Shown: piece by piece, positions 24,968 through 31,880 of the stretch
Position numbering within the stretch: position 1 is the stretch's first letter
Layout of the letters: every line of letters begins with the position of its first letter
Source of the DNA: Streptomyces albicerus
Lineage (GTDB): Bacteria > Actinomycetota > Actinomycetes > Streptomycetales > Streptomycetaceae
Reading direction: 5' to 3'
Assembly: GCF_008905045.1 (NCBI RefSeq)
Contig: NZ_VWMY01000017.1
Location: 17,292 to 57,633, forward strand
DNA: 40,342 nt
The notes under the pieces: generated by a model
What the model was told of the DNA's origin: nothing
The model's database searches: none
What the model saw: only the letters and a program-made list of their open reading frames with translations
Translations under genes and position numbers: made by a program

Positions 24968-25402
24968 TCAGTCGAGGCAGAACTCGTTGCCCTCGATGTC
25001 CTGCATCAGGATGCAGGACTCGTTGTCGTCATCGGCAAGCAGCGTTCGTACGTGTACCGCACCGAGCGCGACCAGTCGTGCGCATTCGGCCTCCAGTGTG
25101 GCGAGGCGCTCTTCACCCACGAGCCCGGTGCCGGCCCGCACGTCGAGATGTACCCGATTCTTGACGATCTTCCCTTCGGGAACGCGCTGGAAGAGCAGGC
25201 GCGGGCCCGCACCCGAGGGATCACTGCATGCGAAGTAGGTGGTCTGTTCCTCAGGCGGCAGCGAGCGATGGTAGTCCTCCCAAGTGGCAAACCCCTTCGG
25301 GATCGGCGGTACGACGTACCCCAACACCTCGCACCAAAAGCCGGCGAGGCGCGCAGGTTCTGCGCAGTCGAAGGTGACTTGGAACTGCTTGATCGATGAC
25401 AT
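24968..25402 (-). CDS. VOC family (glyoxalase-like) protein
   Basis: A 144-residue protein of the vicinal-oxygen-chelate superfamily, glyoxalase-like subgroup. Two beta-alpha-beta-beta-beta modules are visible: FQVTFDCAEPARLAGFWCEV near the start, and RVHLDVRAGTG with LMQDIEGNEFCLD at the end, which supply the usual metal-site His/Glu positions. Such proteins may be isomerases, dioxygenases or resistance proteins; nothing nearby narrows this. The ATG at 25402 is the only reasonable start. It stands alone; 25403-25535 contains no gene I can support. Confidence 0.87.
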   Translation of the reverse strand: MSSIKQFQVTFDCAEPARLAGFWCEVLGYVVPPIPKGFATWEDYHRSLPPEEQTTYFACSDPSGAGPRLLFQRVPEGKIVKNRVHLDVRAGTGLVGEERLATLEAECARLVALGAVHVRTLLADDDNESCILMQDIEGNEFCLD

Positions 25403-25535
25403 CAGTGCACCGTAGCAAGGGGACTCTGTTGCTCATCTCCCGGCGTGGATACGCATGTTGTTGGCTACGGCAGCCCCTGCTGGCCGCTGCCGTGTCGTGA
25501 GGTCGCAGGGAGGAACCGATGTCGATGCTCCGCGT

Positions 25536-26999
25536 TCATTTCGCCGAACTCGATCGAGTCAGGCCCGCGTAACGGTGTGCCACTCCGCCGGGAAGCAGGT
25601 ATTCGGCCAGCAGGTTGCCGGCGCGGCGGGATGGCAACCCCATGTCGTGCAGGAGTTCGTCCGCGCAGTGGATGTCGTAGGGGCCGAAGTCGTAGCCGCC
25701 GGAGCCTGGCAGCACCCGCTCCTGCCAGGCCAGGCGAGCGTCGATGGCCTCCCGCATCCCCTGCTCGCCCGGGGTGGTGCGCAGCGTGGCTCGGAAATGG
25801 CTGGTCAACCAGTGCGCGGTGAGTTCCACGCCCATGATGTTGTTGAAGATTTGCCGGAAACCGACGAACCCCAGCCGGTCGGCGCCGGGTGGCACGATGC
25901 CTCGGTAGAGACGCAGCCGCCCGTCGTCATCGTGTACGCGCACGCTCGAGTCCAGGAACGGGAAGACTTTGTGGTGCCCCGTGGCGAACACGATGACATC
26001 CGCCGCCACTTCCTCGCCGGTCGCCAGTCGCAGTCCCTTGTCGGTATACGCCTCGACGGCACTGACCTTGGGGGCGATCAGGCCGCGGCGGACGGCCCGT
26101 GCGTAGCCGCGTGGCATCACTCCCGCGTGGGCCAGGTGGAAGGGGAGCGCGTGAGCGGGCCGCAGCTGCCTCGGCAGCCGGTACAGCCCGGTGGAAAACA
26201 GCACGTCGCGGGTGATGAGCCACCACAGAGCCCGCTTGACCCGCTCGTCGATGCGGTCGATCGGACGGACGCAGGCCGGATCGTGGTAGCGGGGCAGGAG
26301 CGCCTCACCGAGCCGGGTGAACAGGATCCACTTGTAGTTGACCAGACCGAGCAGGAACCGCTCGGGGATCATCCAGTTCACCTTGCGCTGCACGAGCGTG
26401 GCCGAGGCCGCCACGTGCGCGGCGCGGGTGATCAGGTCCAATGCAGACTTGCCGCCGCCCACGACGACCACGCGCCGGCCGGCGAATGTCCCGGCCCGCA
26501 CCTCGTTGGAGTGCAGTACGGTCCCGCGGAACGACTCACGCCCGGGCAGCTCGGGCAGTTGGGGATGATGATGAGCCCCACTGGCGACAACGACATAGTC
26601 GAATGCCTCGCGATGAACGTCCGCCGCCTCGTCCCCGGCGGGCCGGGAGTCGACCGACCAGCCGGAGGCGCCCACCCGCCCGGGCCCCTCCACCGGCCGG
26701 ATGGAGATCACCTCGGTACCGGGCCGGACGCGGTCAAGTACACCGAAGGTCTCGGCGTAGTTCTCCAGGTAGCGTTGCGTGTCCACCGCGCCGGCGAAGT
26801 GCAGGCGGTTGGGCAGGTCCGCGAACTCGAAGATGCGGAGCGCGGACTGGTTGGCCAGCCCGTCGTAGCAGCCCTCTGCTGACCAGATCCCGCCGACCTG
26901 CTGGTACTTGTCGAAGACGGTGACGTCGAAGCCGTTCTCCAGCAGCACCTTGGCGGTGACGATTCCCCCGGGGCCGGCCCCGACCACACACGCTCTCAT
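25536..26999 (-). CDS. Flavin-containing monooxygenase
   Basis: A 487-residue class B flavoprotein monooxygenase (FMO/Baeyer-Villiger group) that uses FAD and NADPH to oxygenate a small substrate. FAD motif GAGPGG is at residues 7-12. The FMO fingerprint appears as FRGTVLHSNEV (FxGxxxHxxx, without the final Tyr/Phe) and the NADPH motif as VVVVGGGKSALDL. ATGHHKVFPFLDS matches the conserved ATG motif. The C-terminal half is poorly characterised and ends in a Ser-rich tail. GGGGGAG precedes the ATG at 26999. Directly upstream on the same strand lies a short membrane-protein frame that seems frameshifted. The substrate is unknown. Confidence 0.87.
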   Translation of the reverse strand: MRACVVGAGPGGIVTAKVLLENGFDVTVFDKYQQVGGIWSAEGCYDGLANQSALRIFEFADLPNRLHFAGAVDTQRYLENYAETFGVLDRVRPGTEVISIRPVEGPGRVGASGWSVDSRPAGDEAADVHREAFDYVVVASGAHHHPQLPELPGRESFRGTVLHSNEVRAGTFAGRRVVVVGGGKSALDLITRAAHVAASATLVQRKVNWMIPERFLLGLVNYKWILFTRLGEALLPRYHDPACVRPIDRIDERVKRALWWLITRDVLFSTGLYRLPRQLRPAHALPFHLAHAGVMPRGYARAVRRGLIAPKVSAVEAYTDKGLRLATGEEVAADVIVFATGHHKVFPFLDSSVRVHDDDGRLRLYRGIVPPGADRLGFVGFRQIFNNIMGVELTAHWLTSHFRATLRTTPGEQGMREAIDARLAWQERVLPGSGGYDFGPYDIHCADELLHDMGLPSRRAGNLLAEYLLPGGVAHRYAGLTRSSSAK

Positions 27000-27005
27000 C
27001 AGCTG

Positions 27006-27180
27006 TCACTCCCCCTGCGCGATCGCCGTGTCCAGCTCGCTCATCATTCCGGTTGCGGACCTCCATGCCCAGGGCGCCCTCCGGTACCTGAGGCATCAGA
27101 AGCTGAACGAGCACGGCCACACCCCAGGACACGACGTACGCGGTCAACGCCCCCCAGACGGAGACGATCGCGCGCATCAC
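27006..27180 (-). pseudogene. Short membrane-protein frame, probably frameshifted
   Basis: From an ATG at 27180 the minus strand encodes MMRAIVSVWGALTAYVVSWG and then VAVLVQLLMPQVPEG, a convincing membrane segment, up to MEVRNR near 27050. In that frame it runs on into the monooxygenase gene as nonsense. In the next frame, from 27047, it reads MMSELDTAIAQGE and stops at 27006-27008, just before the monooxygenase start. A single-base indel near 27050 would join them into a protein of about 57 residues. It may also be a real overlapping small gene; confidence is low. Confidence 0.35.
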
Positions 27181-27401
27181 GGTGCGTCAGAAACTTGAAA
27201 CACCATGTCCAGTTGTCCCCGCCGCAGTCGGCGACGCCCGGAGACTTCGACCCCTGCGCCAGCAGCGCTTCGCGAAGAACCGCCACCGGTTGCTGGAGCT
27301 GATCGATACCGAGCGCCCGTAGAGCGCGATCCCCTCATGGTGCGCGTTGTCGCCGAATAACCCTTCGAAAAGGCCCCGTTGACGCTGCTACCGTCACCGA
27401 C
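27181..27401 (+). other. Intergenic DNA with a possible gene-end remnant
   Basis: A plus-strand frame ending at a TAG (27320-27322) reads ARRLRPLRQQRFAKNRHRLL and then ELIDTERP; it looks like coding sequence but has no start or known family. Farther on, TACCGT (27389-27394) lies 7 nt before the GTG of the next gene, where a -10 box of a leaderless transcript would be. Confidence 0.3.
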
Positions 27402-28133
27402 GTGGCGAAACTCAATCAGATCATCGCAGTAGAGAAGGGCATCAAGTCCAAGTCCCACCAGGACCTGACGGCTGCTCATCACGGGTTGCAGAAGCCCGCA
27501 CTGCTGGCCGGAATCTCTCGTACGTACCAGCCCAAGGACGAAGAGGGCGAGCAGTTGCCGCCCGAGTCGACTCGGGTGCAGGTACAGGCTGAGGACGTGT
27601 TGCGGGAGACCGCGGCCACGCTGACCCGGCTGTTCGACGTGACCGCCACCAAGGACTGGGCCAACTGCACGGCCCGCGCGGACGTCAAGGTCGACGGCCG
27701 GGTGCTCGTCGCCGACGTTCCGGTGTCGTATCTGCTGTTCCTGGAGAAGCAGCTCACCGATCTCAACACCTTCGTGCGCAAGCTGCCCGTCCTTGATGCC
27801 TCCGAATCGTGGGTGCAGGATCCGTCCACCGATGCGTGGAAGACCGAGCCGGTGCGGACGCTGCGGACGAAGAAGGTGCCTCGCAACCACGTGAAGGCGG
27901 AGGCCACCGACAAGCACCCGGCACAGGTCGAGGTGTACTACGAGGACATCCCGGTCGGGTACTGGACAACCGTGAAGTTTTCCGGGGCCCTTCCCGCGCG
28001 GCGTGTCAACGAACTACTCGACCGGGTCGAGAAGGTTCAGCAGGCCGTCAAGTTCGCCCGGGAAGAGGCGAACGGTGTGGAGGTCACCGACCAGCGCGTC
28101 GGGGACGCCGTGTTCGGCTACCTGTTCGGGTAG
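27402..28133 (+). CDS. Conserved actinobacterial protein of unknown function (DUF7873-like)
   Basis: A 243-residue soluble protein that I recognise as a widespread Streptomyces family, which I believe is DUF7873; no activity is known. Conserved-looking blocks are MAKLNQIIAVEKGIKSKSHQ, LQKPALLAGISRTYQPKDEE, LFDVTATKDWANCTARADVK, TDAWKTEPVRTLRTKKVPRN and YYEDIPVGYWTTVKFSG, then a C-terminal helix ending GDAVFGYLFG. It is rich in Lys and Arg with a basic KKVPRNHVK segment, compatible with nucleic acid binding, but I see no named domain. The GTG at 27402 lacks a ribosome-binding site and may be a leaderless start. Twelve nt after its stop begins a hairpin, then two tRNA-like RNAs on the same strand. 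Confidence 0.85.
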   Translation: MAKLNQIIAVEKGIKSKSHQDLTAAHHGLQKPALLAGISRTYQPKDEEGEQLPPESTRVQVQAEDVLRETAATLTRLFDVTATKDWANCTARADVKVDGRVLVADVPVSYLLFLEKQLTDLNTFVRKLPVLDASESWVQDPSTDAWKTEPVRTLRTKKVPRNHVKAEATDKHPAQVEVYYEDIPVGYWTTVKFSGALPARRVNELLDRVEKVQQAVKFAREEANGVEVTDQRVGDAVFGYLFG

Positions 28134-28144
28134 TCTCGAAGACT

Positions 28145-28166
28145 CCCCGGTCCCTTGTGACCGGGG
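28145..28166 (+). other. Hairpin between the DUF7873-like gene and the tRNA-like RNAs
   Basis: CCCCGGTC (28145-28152) pairs perfectly with GACCGGGG (28159-28166) across a 6-nt loop, 12 nt after the stop codon. It could be a partial terminator or a processing site that separates the mRNA from the RNAs downstream. Confidence 0.6.
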
Positions 28167-28189
28167 TGCGCGAGGAGCGCAAGCTGAAG

Positions 28190-28321
28190 CTGAGGCTTGT
28201 CGTGAATGCGCGGTTCCAGTGGAGGTTCGAGTCCTCCCCGCGGCACCAGGACGGCGCCATTACAAGGTGCCTTCGCGCCGCGGTAGCCCAACCGGCAGAG
28301 GCAGACCGCGATCAATCTCAG
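28190..28321 (+). ncRNA. Circularly permuted tRNA-like RNA, unit A
   Basis: In 5' to 3' order: anticodon-stem 3' strand CGCGGTT (28209-28215), 5-nt variable loop CCAGT, T-arm GGAGG-TTCGAGT-CCTCC (28221-28237), acceptor 3' strand CCGCGGC (28238-28244) and ACCA (28245-28248). A linker hairpin follows (GGCGCC/GGTGCC). Then come acceptor 5' strand GCCGCGG (28277-28283), T8-A9, D-arm GCC/GGC with GG and A21-like bases in the loop (28286-28302), A26 and anticodon-stem 5' strand GACCGCG (28304-28310). Acceptor pairing is 7 of 7 and the anticodon stem 7 bp with one G-U. Outside the core, 28190-28199 pairs with 28313-28321 in a 9-bp helix with one bulged C. Every canonical tRNA part is present, but 3' half first. 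No anticodon can be assigned. Confidence 0.72.
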
Positions 28322-28329
28322 ACTATTGC

Positions 28330-28471
28330 TCCAGACTCAGCATTCGCCGCCGATCGCCGGATCGACCGGACCCAGACTCCGGGCGTCGAAATGCCGGTTC
28401 AAGTCCGGCCCGCACAGCTCGATGTGCGGTGGTCCAAAGGCAGGACGCGGCGACATTACGACTGATCTGGG
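28330..28471 (+). ncRNA. Circularly permuted tRNA-like RNA, unit B
   Basis: Same order as unit A. TCGCCGC (28344-28350) could be the anticodon-stem 3' strand, followed by a hairpin like a long variable arm (28362-28389). T-arm GCCGG-TTCAAGT-CCGGC is at 28393-28409 and acceptor 3' strand CCGCACA at 28410-28416. A 6-nt loop GCTCGA leads to acceptor 5' strand TGTGCGG (28423-28429), T8-G9, and D-arm GTCC-AAAGGCA-GGAC (28432-28446). GCGGCGA (28447-28453) pairs with TCGCCGC. Acceptor pairing is 7 of 7 and the D-stem is 4 bp. Leader 28331-28340 pairs with trailer 28462-28470 in a 9-bp helix with one bulged C, as in unit A. There is no encoded CCA and no clear anticodon. Confidence 0.68.
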
Positions 28472-28525
28472 TTCTCAAGTGTGCCGGCGTGCGACATGGG
28501 TGGCATCACAGGGCTCGGGGGCCGG

Positions 28526-28654
28526 CTACGCCTCCGGGCCCGCTCCAGTTTGAGGGCGCGGGCTCACCTCCTGGACGCGTACACCGATCCGCTTCCTGAT
28601 TGCGTACATAAAGAACGCGCCCAACCCGACGATCGTCACACCGCCGCAATGCAT
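28526..28654 (-). CDS. Small membrane protein
   Basis: A 42-residue protein (MHCGGVTIVGLGAFFMYAIR, then KRIGVRVQEVSPRPQ and a short tail). It has one hydrophobic helix at about residues 5-19, a basic flank and a polar C-terminus. Codon use is typical of genes here. A GGAGG lies 11 nt before the ATG at 28654; another in-frame ATG at 28663 is only 2 nt from it. The function is unknown. It is divergent from the FUSC gene and convergent with the tRNA-like RNAs. Confidence 0.6.
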   Translation of the reverse strand: MHCGGVTIVGLGAFFMYAIRKRIGVRVQEVSPRPQTGAGPEA

Positions 28655-28761
28655 ACGTCCCATACCCTCCAGAAACCCGACCTACCGTAAGCACCACCGC
28701 CCAGGCCGACGTCGTCCGAAGGCATGCCATCCGCATCCGCCCTCGTACCGACAGGAGTCCC

Positions 28762-30699
28762 GTGCCCGTGTCGCGCCCGTTGTCCACCGTTCTGCCGCCC
28801 TGGCTCGCGCATGCGCTGCGCGCGCAGAGGGGGCCCGTGCCGTGGAATGCCGTGGTGCGCGGGGCGCTCGCCGCCGGGCCGTTGTTGCTCGCGGCTGTTC
28901 TCGCCGGGCGGGAGTCCCTCGGGGTCGTGGCCGCCCTCGGAGCCATGCTCGCCGGGATCAATGACCGGCCCGGGAGCCGGCGGGCCGCCGTGCACCGGAT
29001 CGGGGTGCCCGGGCTGGCCGGGGCCGCGGGGCTGGTCGTCGGCACGTATGCGGGGGAGGGCCTCGGGGCGGTTCCGCTGACCTTGATACTCACCGGGCTC
29101 GGGCTCGTCGCCGGGGCCGTGAGCGCGGTGGGGCCCGTGGCGTCGGGGGCCGGGACGCAGCTGCTCGTCGCCGCGGCCATCGGGGCCGGGATGCCGCTGC
29201 CCGAGCCCGGGTGGCAGCGGGCCCTGTTCTTTCTCGGCGGCGCGGGCTGGCTCATCGTGCTGCGGCTCGCGCTGCCTACGCCCGGGGCCCTGGCCAATGA
29301 CTTCCGCTTCGATGGGGAGCGGGTGGCCGTCGCGGGTGTGTACGACGCCATCGCTGAGCTGCTTGATGGTGCGGGAAGGGGTGAGGCCGGCGCCCGGCGG
29401 GCCGCGCTCACCGCCGCGCTCGATCATGCGCAGGACGCACTCGCGGGGCCCCGGCTGCGGCGGTACGCCAGTTCGTCGGCCGAGCGGCGGCTGCGGGCGC
29501 AGTACGCCGCCGCGCTGCCCCTCGCCGAGGCCGCGACCGCGCTGGCCTGGGCGGGGGAGGCCCTGCCCGCGCGCACGGCGGAGGGGCCCCGGCGGCTGGC
29601 CGTCGCCGTGCGGACCGGGGAGCCCTCTGGGCCGCTGCCCGCGCCCGCACGGTCCGTACCGGGGCTGCGGGCCCTCGACGACGCGCTGCTCCACGCCGCC
29701 GAGGCCTTCGACCGTGGCGGCAGGAGGATCGACGGGAAGGAAGGCGCGGCGGCCCACCACGGTGACTCCGGCACCGATCCCCTCGGCCACGGCGCCCGGA
29801 AGACCGCGCACAAGGGACTGCACCTACGCCCCCTCCGCGCCAAGGCTCTGCTCCGCACCGTCACCGGCGCGGGCGGACGCGAGTACGGCTTCCGGGTGGC
29901 TCTCAGTTACGGCGCCAGCGCGGCTGTCGCGCAGACACTGCACCACGTGCACTGGTACTGGCTGCCGGCCACCGCCGTGTTCCTCGTGAAGCCGGACCTG
30001 GGGCCGCTCGTCTCGCGCGTACTGAACCGGGCGGCGGGCACCGTCTTCGGAGCCCTCCTCTTCGCGGGGTTTGCGGCCGTGCTGCCCCGGCCGGAAGGGC
30101 TCGTGGCGCTCGTGGCCGTCAGCGGTGCCCTGATACCCGTCGCCACCCGGCACTTCGCCGCGCAGACGGCCGTCGTCACCGTCCTCGTGCTCGCCCTAGT
30201 CATGGTCGGCGGCGAGCCGGAGGCTTCCTGGAGCCGCATCGGCGAGACGCTGCTGGCCTGCGCGATCGTGCTGATCGTCGGGCATCTGCCGGCGCCGGGG
30301 CAGCGCGGCGGGAACGTACGGGCACGGCTGGCGGCCGCCACGGACGCGGCGCACGCGTATCTCGGGCACGTGCTGAGCGGGACCGACGACCGGGCGGCCC
30401 GCTGGGCGCTGCGCCGCGAGGCCTACCGGACGCTGGCCGAGGCCCGCGCCGCGATCGAGCGTGCCTCCGCCGAACTCCCCACCCTGGCCCGGCACACGGA
30501 AGGCACCGACGAGGTCGCCACCACCCTCGAACGCCTCGTGGACACCACCACCGCCTGCGCCGTCCACCTCGACGACACGGGACGACTCACCCCGCGGCAC
30601 ACCGAGCGCCTCGCCACGCTCCTCGACGAACTCGTGGAGCAGCGCGAGCGTGCGGGCCTCTCCGAGGGCAAGGGGCCGGGGGAGCGCCTTACCGCCTGA
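28762..30699 (+). CDS. FUSC family membrane protein
   Basis: A 645-residue integral membrane protein of the fusaric acid/aromatic acid exporter-like (FUSC) family. Two hydrophobic blocks (about residues 30-175 and 375-515, each with several helices) are separated and followed by soluble helical regions. The second block has the family pattern YGFRVALSYGASAAVAQTLH and LVKPDLGPLVSRVLNRAAGT, then FGALLFAGFAAVL. It is probably an exporter of small aromatic or acidic compounds; the substrate is unknown. AGGAG lies 4 nt upstream of the GTG at 28762. Its stop codon opens a tandem repeat array that reaches into the convergent nuclease gene. Confidence 0.87.
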   Translation: MPVSRPLSTVLPPWLAHALRAQRGPVPWNAVVRGALAAGPLLLAAVLAGRESLGVVAALGAMLAGINDRPGSRRAAVHRIGVPGLAGAAGLVVGTYAGEGLGAVPLTLILTGLGLVAGAVSAVGPVASGAGTQLLVAAAIGAGMPLPEPGWQRALFFLGGAGWLIVLRLALPTPGALANDFRFDGERVAVAGVYDAIAELLDGAGRGEAGARRAALTAALDHAQDALAGPRLRRYASSSAERRLRAQYAAALPLAEAATALAWAGEALPARTAEGPRRLAVAVRTGEPSGPLPAPARSVPGLRALDDALLHAAEAFDRGGRRIDGKEGAAAHHGDSGTDPLGHGARKTAHKGLHLRPLRAKALLRTVTGAGGREYGFRVALSYGASAAVAQTLHHVHWYWLPATAVFLVKPDLGPLVSRVLNRAAGTVFGALLFAGFAAVLPRPEGLVALVAVSGALIPVATRHFAAQTAVVTVLVLALVMVGGEPEASWSRIGETLLACAIVLIVGHLPAPGQRGGNVRARLAAATDAAHAYLGHVLSGTDDRAARWALRREAYRTLAEARAAIERASAELPTLARHTEGTDEVATTLERLVDTTTACAVHLDDTGRLTPRHTERLATLLDELVEQRERAGLSEGKGPGERLTA

Positions 30700-30790
30700 G
30701 TACCGTCACGGCTCTGGCCTGAGTGAGTACCGTCACGGTTCTCGCCTAAATACCGTGGACGGTTCTCGCCTCAGTACCGTCACGGTTCTA
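30697..30790. repeat. Stop-codon-bearing tandem repeat between FUSC and nuclease genes
   Basis: Four degenerate units of 23-27 nt with the core TACCGTCACGGTTCTCGCC start with TGAG (30697, the real stop), TGAG (30724), TAAA (30747) and TCAG (30771). The last copy carries the final codons and stop of the convergent nuclease gene. ACCGTCACGGT is itself a near-palindrome. Confidence 0.85.
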
Positions 30791-31730
30791 TTCGCGCCCA
30801 CACCGGCGCGTGGTCCGACCCCGCCGCGTCCCGCCGCTTCCCCGGATCCTCGTCGACCGACGGCAGCGGAGTCTCCCGGGCCGGCGTCCCCGTCCCTGCT
30901 CCGGTCACATGATCGAGCAGCAGACGGCTGACCAGTATGTGGTCGATCAGTTCCGGGCGCCCGGAGTGGACGCGGGAGAATCGTTGCTCCTCGGGGATGA
31001 GGGGCGCGATGTTCCAGAGCCGTGTCGCGTCGCCCTTGTCGGGCCGCTCGAAGCCGGGCGTGCCGATCTCGGAACCGGGCGGGCCTTGCAGGATCTGGGT
31101 CGTGGCGGCCGCGACCTCGTCGTTGAGGTCGCCCAGGACGGCCACGCTCCGCTCCTTGCCCTTGCCTTCGAGGAGGCCGTCGGCGACGGCACGCAGCGTC
31201 GCGGCCTCGGCGGCCCGCCGGTACAGGGCGTACGCGCCGTAACGGGCCCGCTCGCCCTCGTCCCGTGGGCTGAACCGGCCGCCCGGGTACGTCAGCAGCT
31301 TCGACTTCAGATGACAGACCGCCACGGACAGGGTCATTCCCTGGGTGGATATCTCCGTCGCCAGGAAGCCGCGGCCCGTCCGGGGCACCGGCTCACCGTC
31401 GTCGTCGCCCTGAACGGGCCGCAGAGGCGCGGGGAAGACGTTCGTGTCGATGATCGCCCGCGGCGTGGGGCGGCTGAGGAAGCCGACCCTGATGCCGCGG
31501 CCGTCGGGATGCTCCGAGAGCGCGATGTGCCAGTCGCCGTCCAGCATCCCGGCCAGGTCCTCAAGGGCGTCCGGATCCCCTACTTCCTGCACGCCGAGCA
31601 GCGTGGGATCGAGTTCCGTGATGACCGAGGCCAGGGCGGTGAGCTTCGCCTTGTACGCGACCTCCGTGCGCGGGCCGAACGCGCCGCCGGGCCGGTACAG
31701 GTTCTCCAGGTTCCAGGTGCCGAGGAGCAT
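30780..31730 (-). CDS. Endonuclease/exonuclease/phosphatase family protein
   Basis: A 316-residue metal-dependent hydrolase of the EEP fold, whose members cleave DNA, RNA or phosphoesters. Signature blocks are LLGTWNLENLY (Asn), LLGVQEVGD (Glu, metal ligand), AVCHLKSKL (His), VLGDLNDEV (Asp and Asn) and the terminal GSDHAPVWARIEP (Asp-His pair). I see no signal peptide, so it is probably cytoplasmic. The ATG at 31730 (MLLGTWNLEN) has GGAAGG about 9 nt upstream and is preferred over a TTG ten codons earlier. It is convergent with the FUSC gene and its last codons lie in the repeat array. Confidence 0.88.
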   Translation of the reverse strand: MLLGTWNLENLYRPGGAFGPRTEVAYKAKLTALASVITELDPTLLGVQEVGDPDALEDLAGMLDGDWHIALSEHPDGRGIRVGFLSRPTPRAIIDTNVFPAPLRPVQGDDDGEPVPRTGRGFLATEISTQGMTLSVAVCHLKSKLLTYPGGRFSPRDEGERARYGAYALYRRAAEAATLRAVADGLLEGKGKERSVAVLGDLNDEVAAATTQILQGPPGSEIGTPGFERPDKGDATRLWNIAPLIPEEQRFSRVHSGRPELIDHILVSRLLLDHVTGAGTGTPARETPLPSVDEDPGKRRDAAGSDHAPVWARIEP

Positions 31731-31880
31731 TCCGGGATCCTTCCAAGAAGCGCCCTTCAAGGGGCGCCGCCCGTCGAATGGTGAGGCCAGCGTGCGGGAG
31801 AAACCGCCGGGGCGACAGGGCGGGGACAGGATGCGCGGTTCACGTCACCCGACGGCACGATCCCGTCGTACCGTGGCGTG

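Noticed and set aside
28277..28416. One ordinary, linear tRNA gene with an intron
   Set aside because: In that reading the acceptor strands GCCGCGG and CCGCACA pair in only 4 of 7 positions, whereas each pairs perfectly with its permuted partner.
28190..28471. Archaeal bulge-helix-bulge splice sites in the permuted RNAs
   Set aside because: The internal loops between the outer helix and the anticodon stem are of unequal size (9 and 2 nt, 3 and 8 nt) and do not form the 3-4-3 motif.
22688..28471. An integrated prophage or integrative element
   Set aside because: No integrase, transposase, attachment repeats or phage structural genes are seen, although the region is gene-poor and contains remnants.
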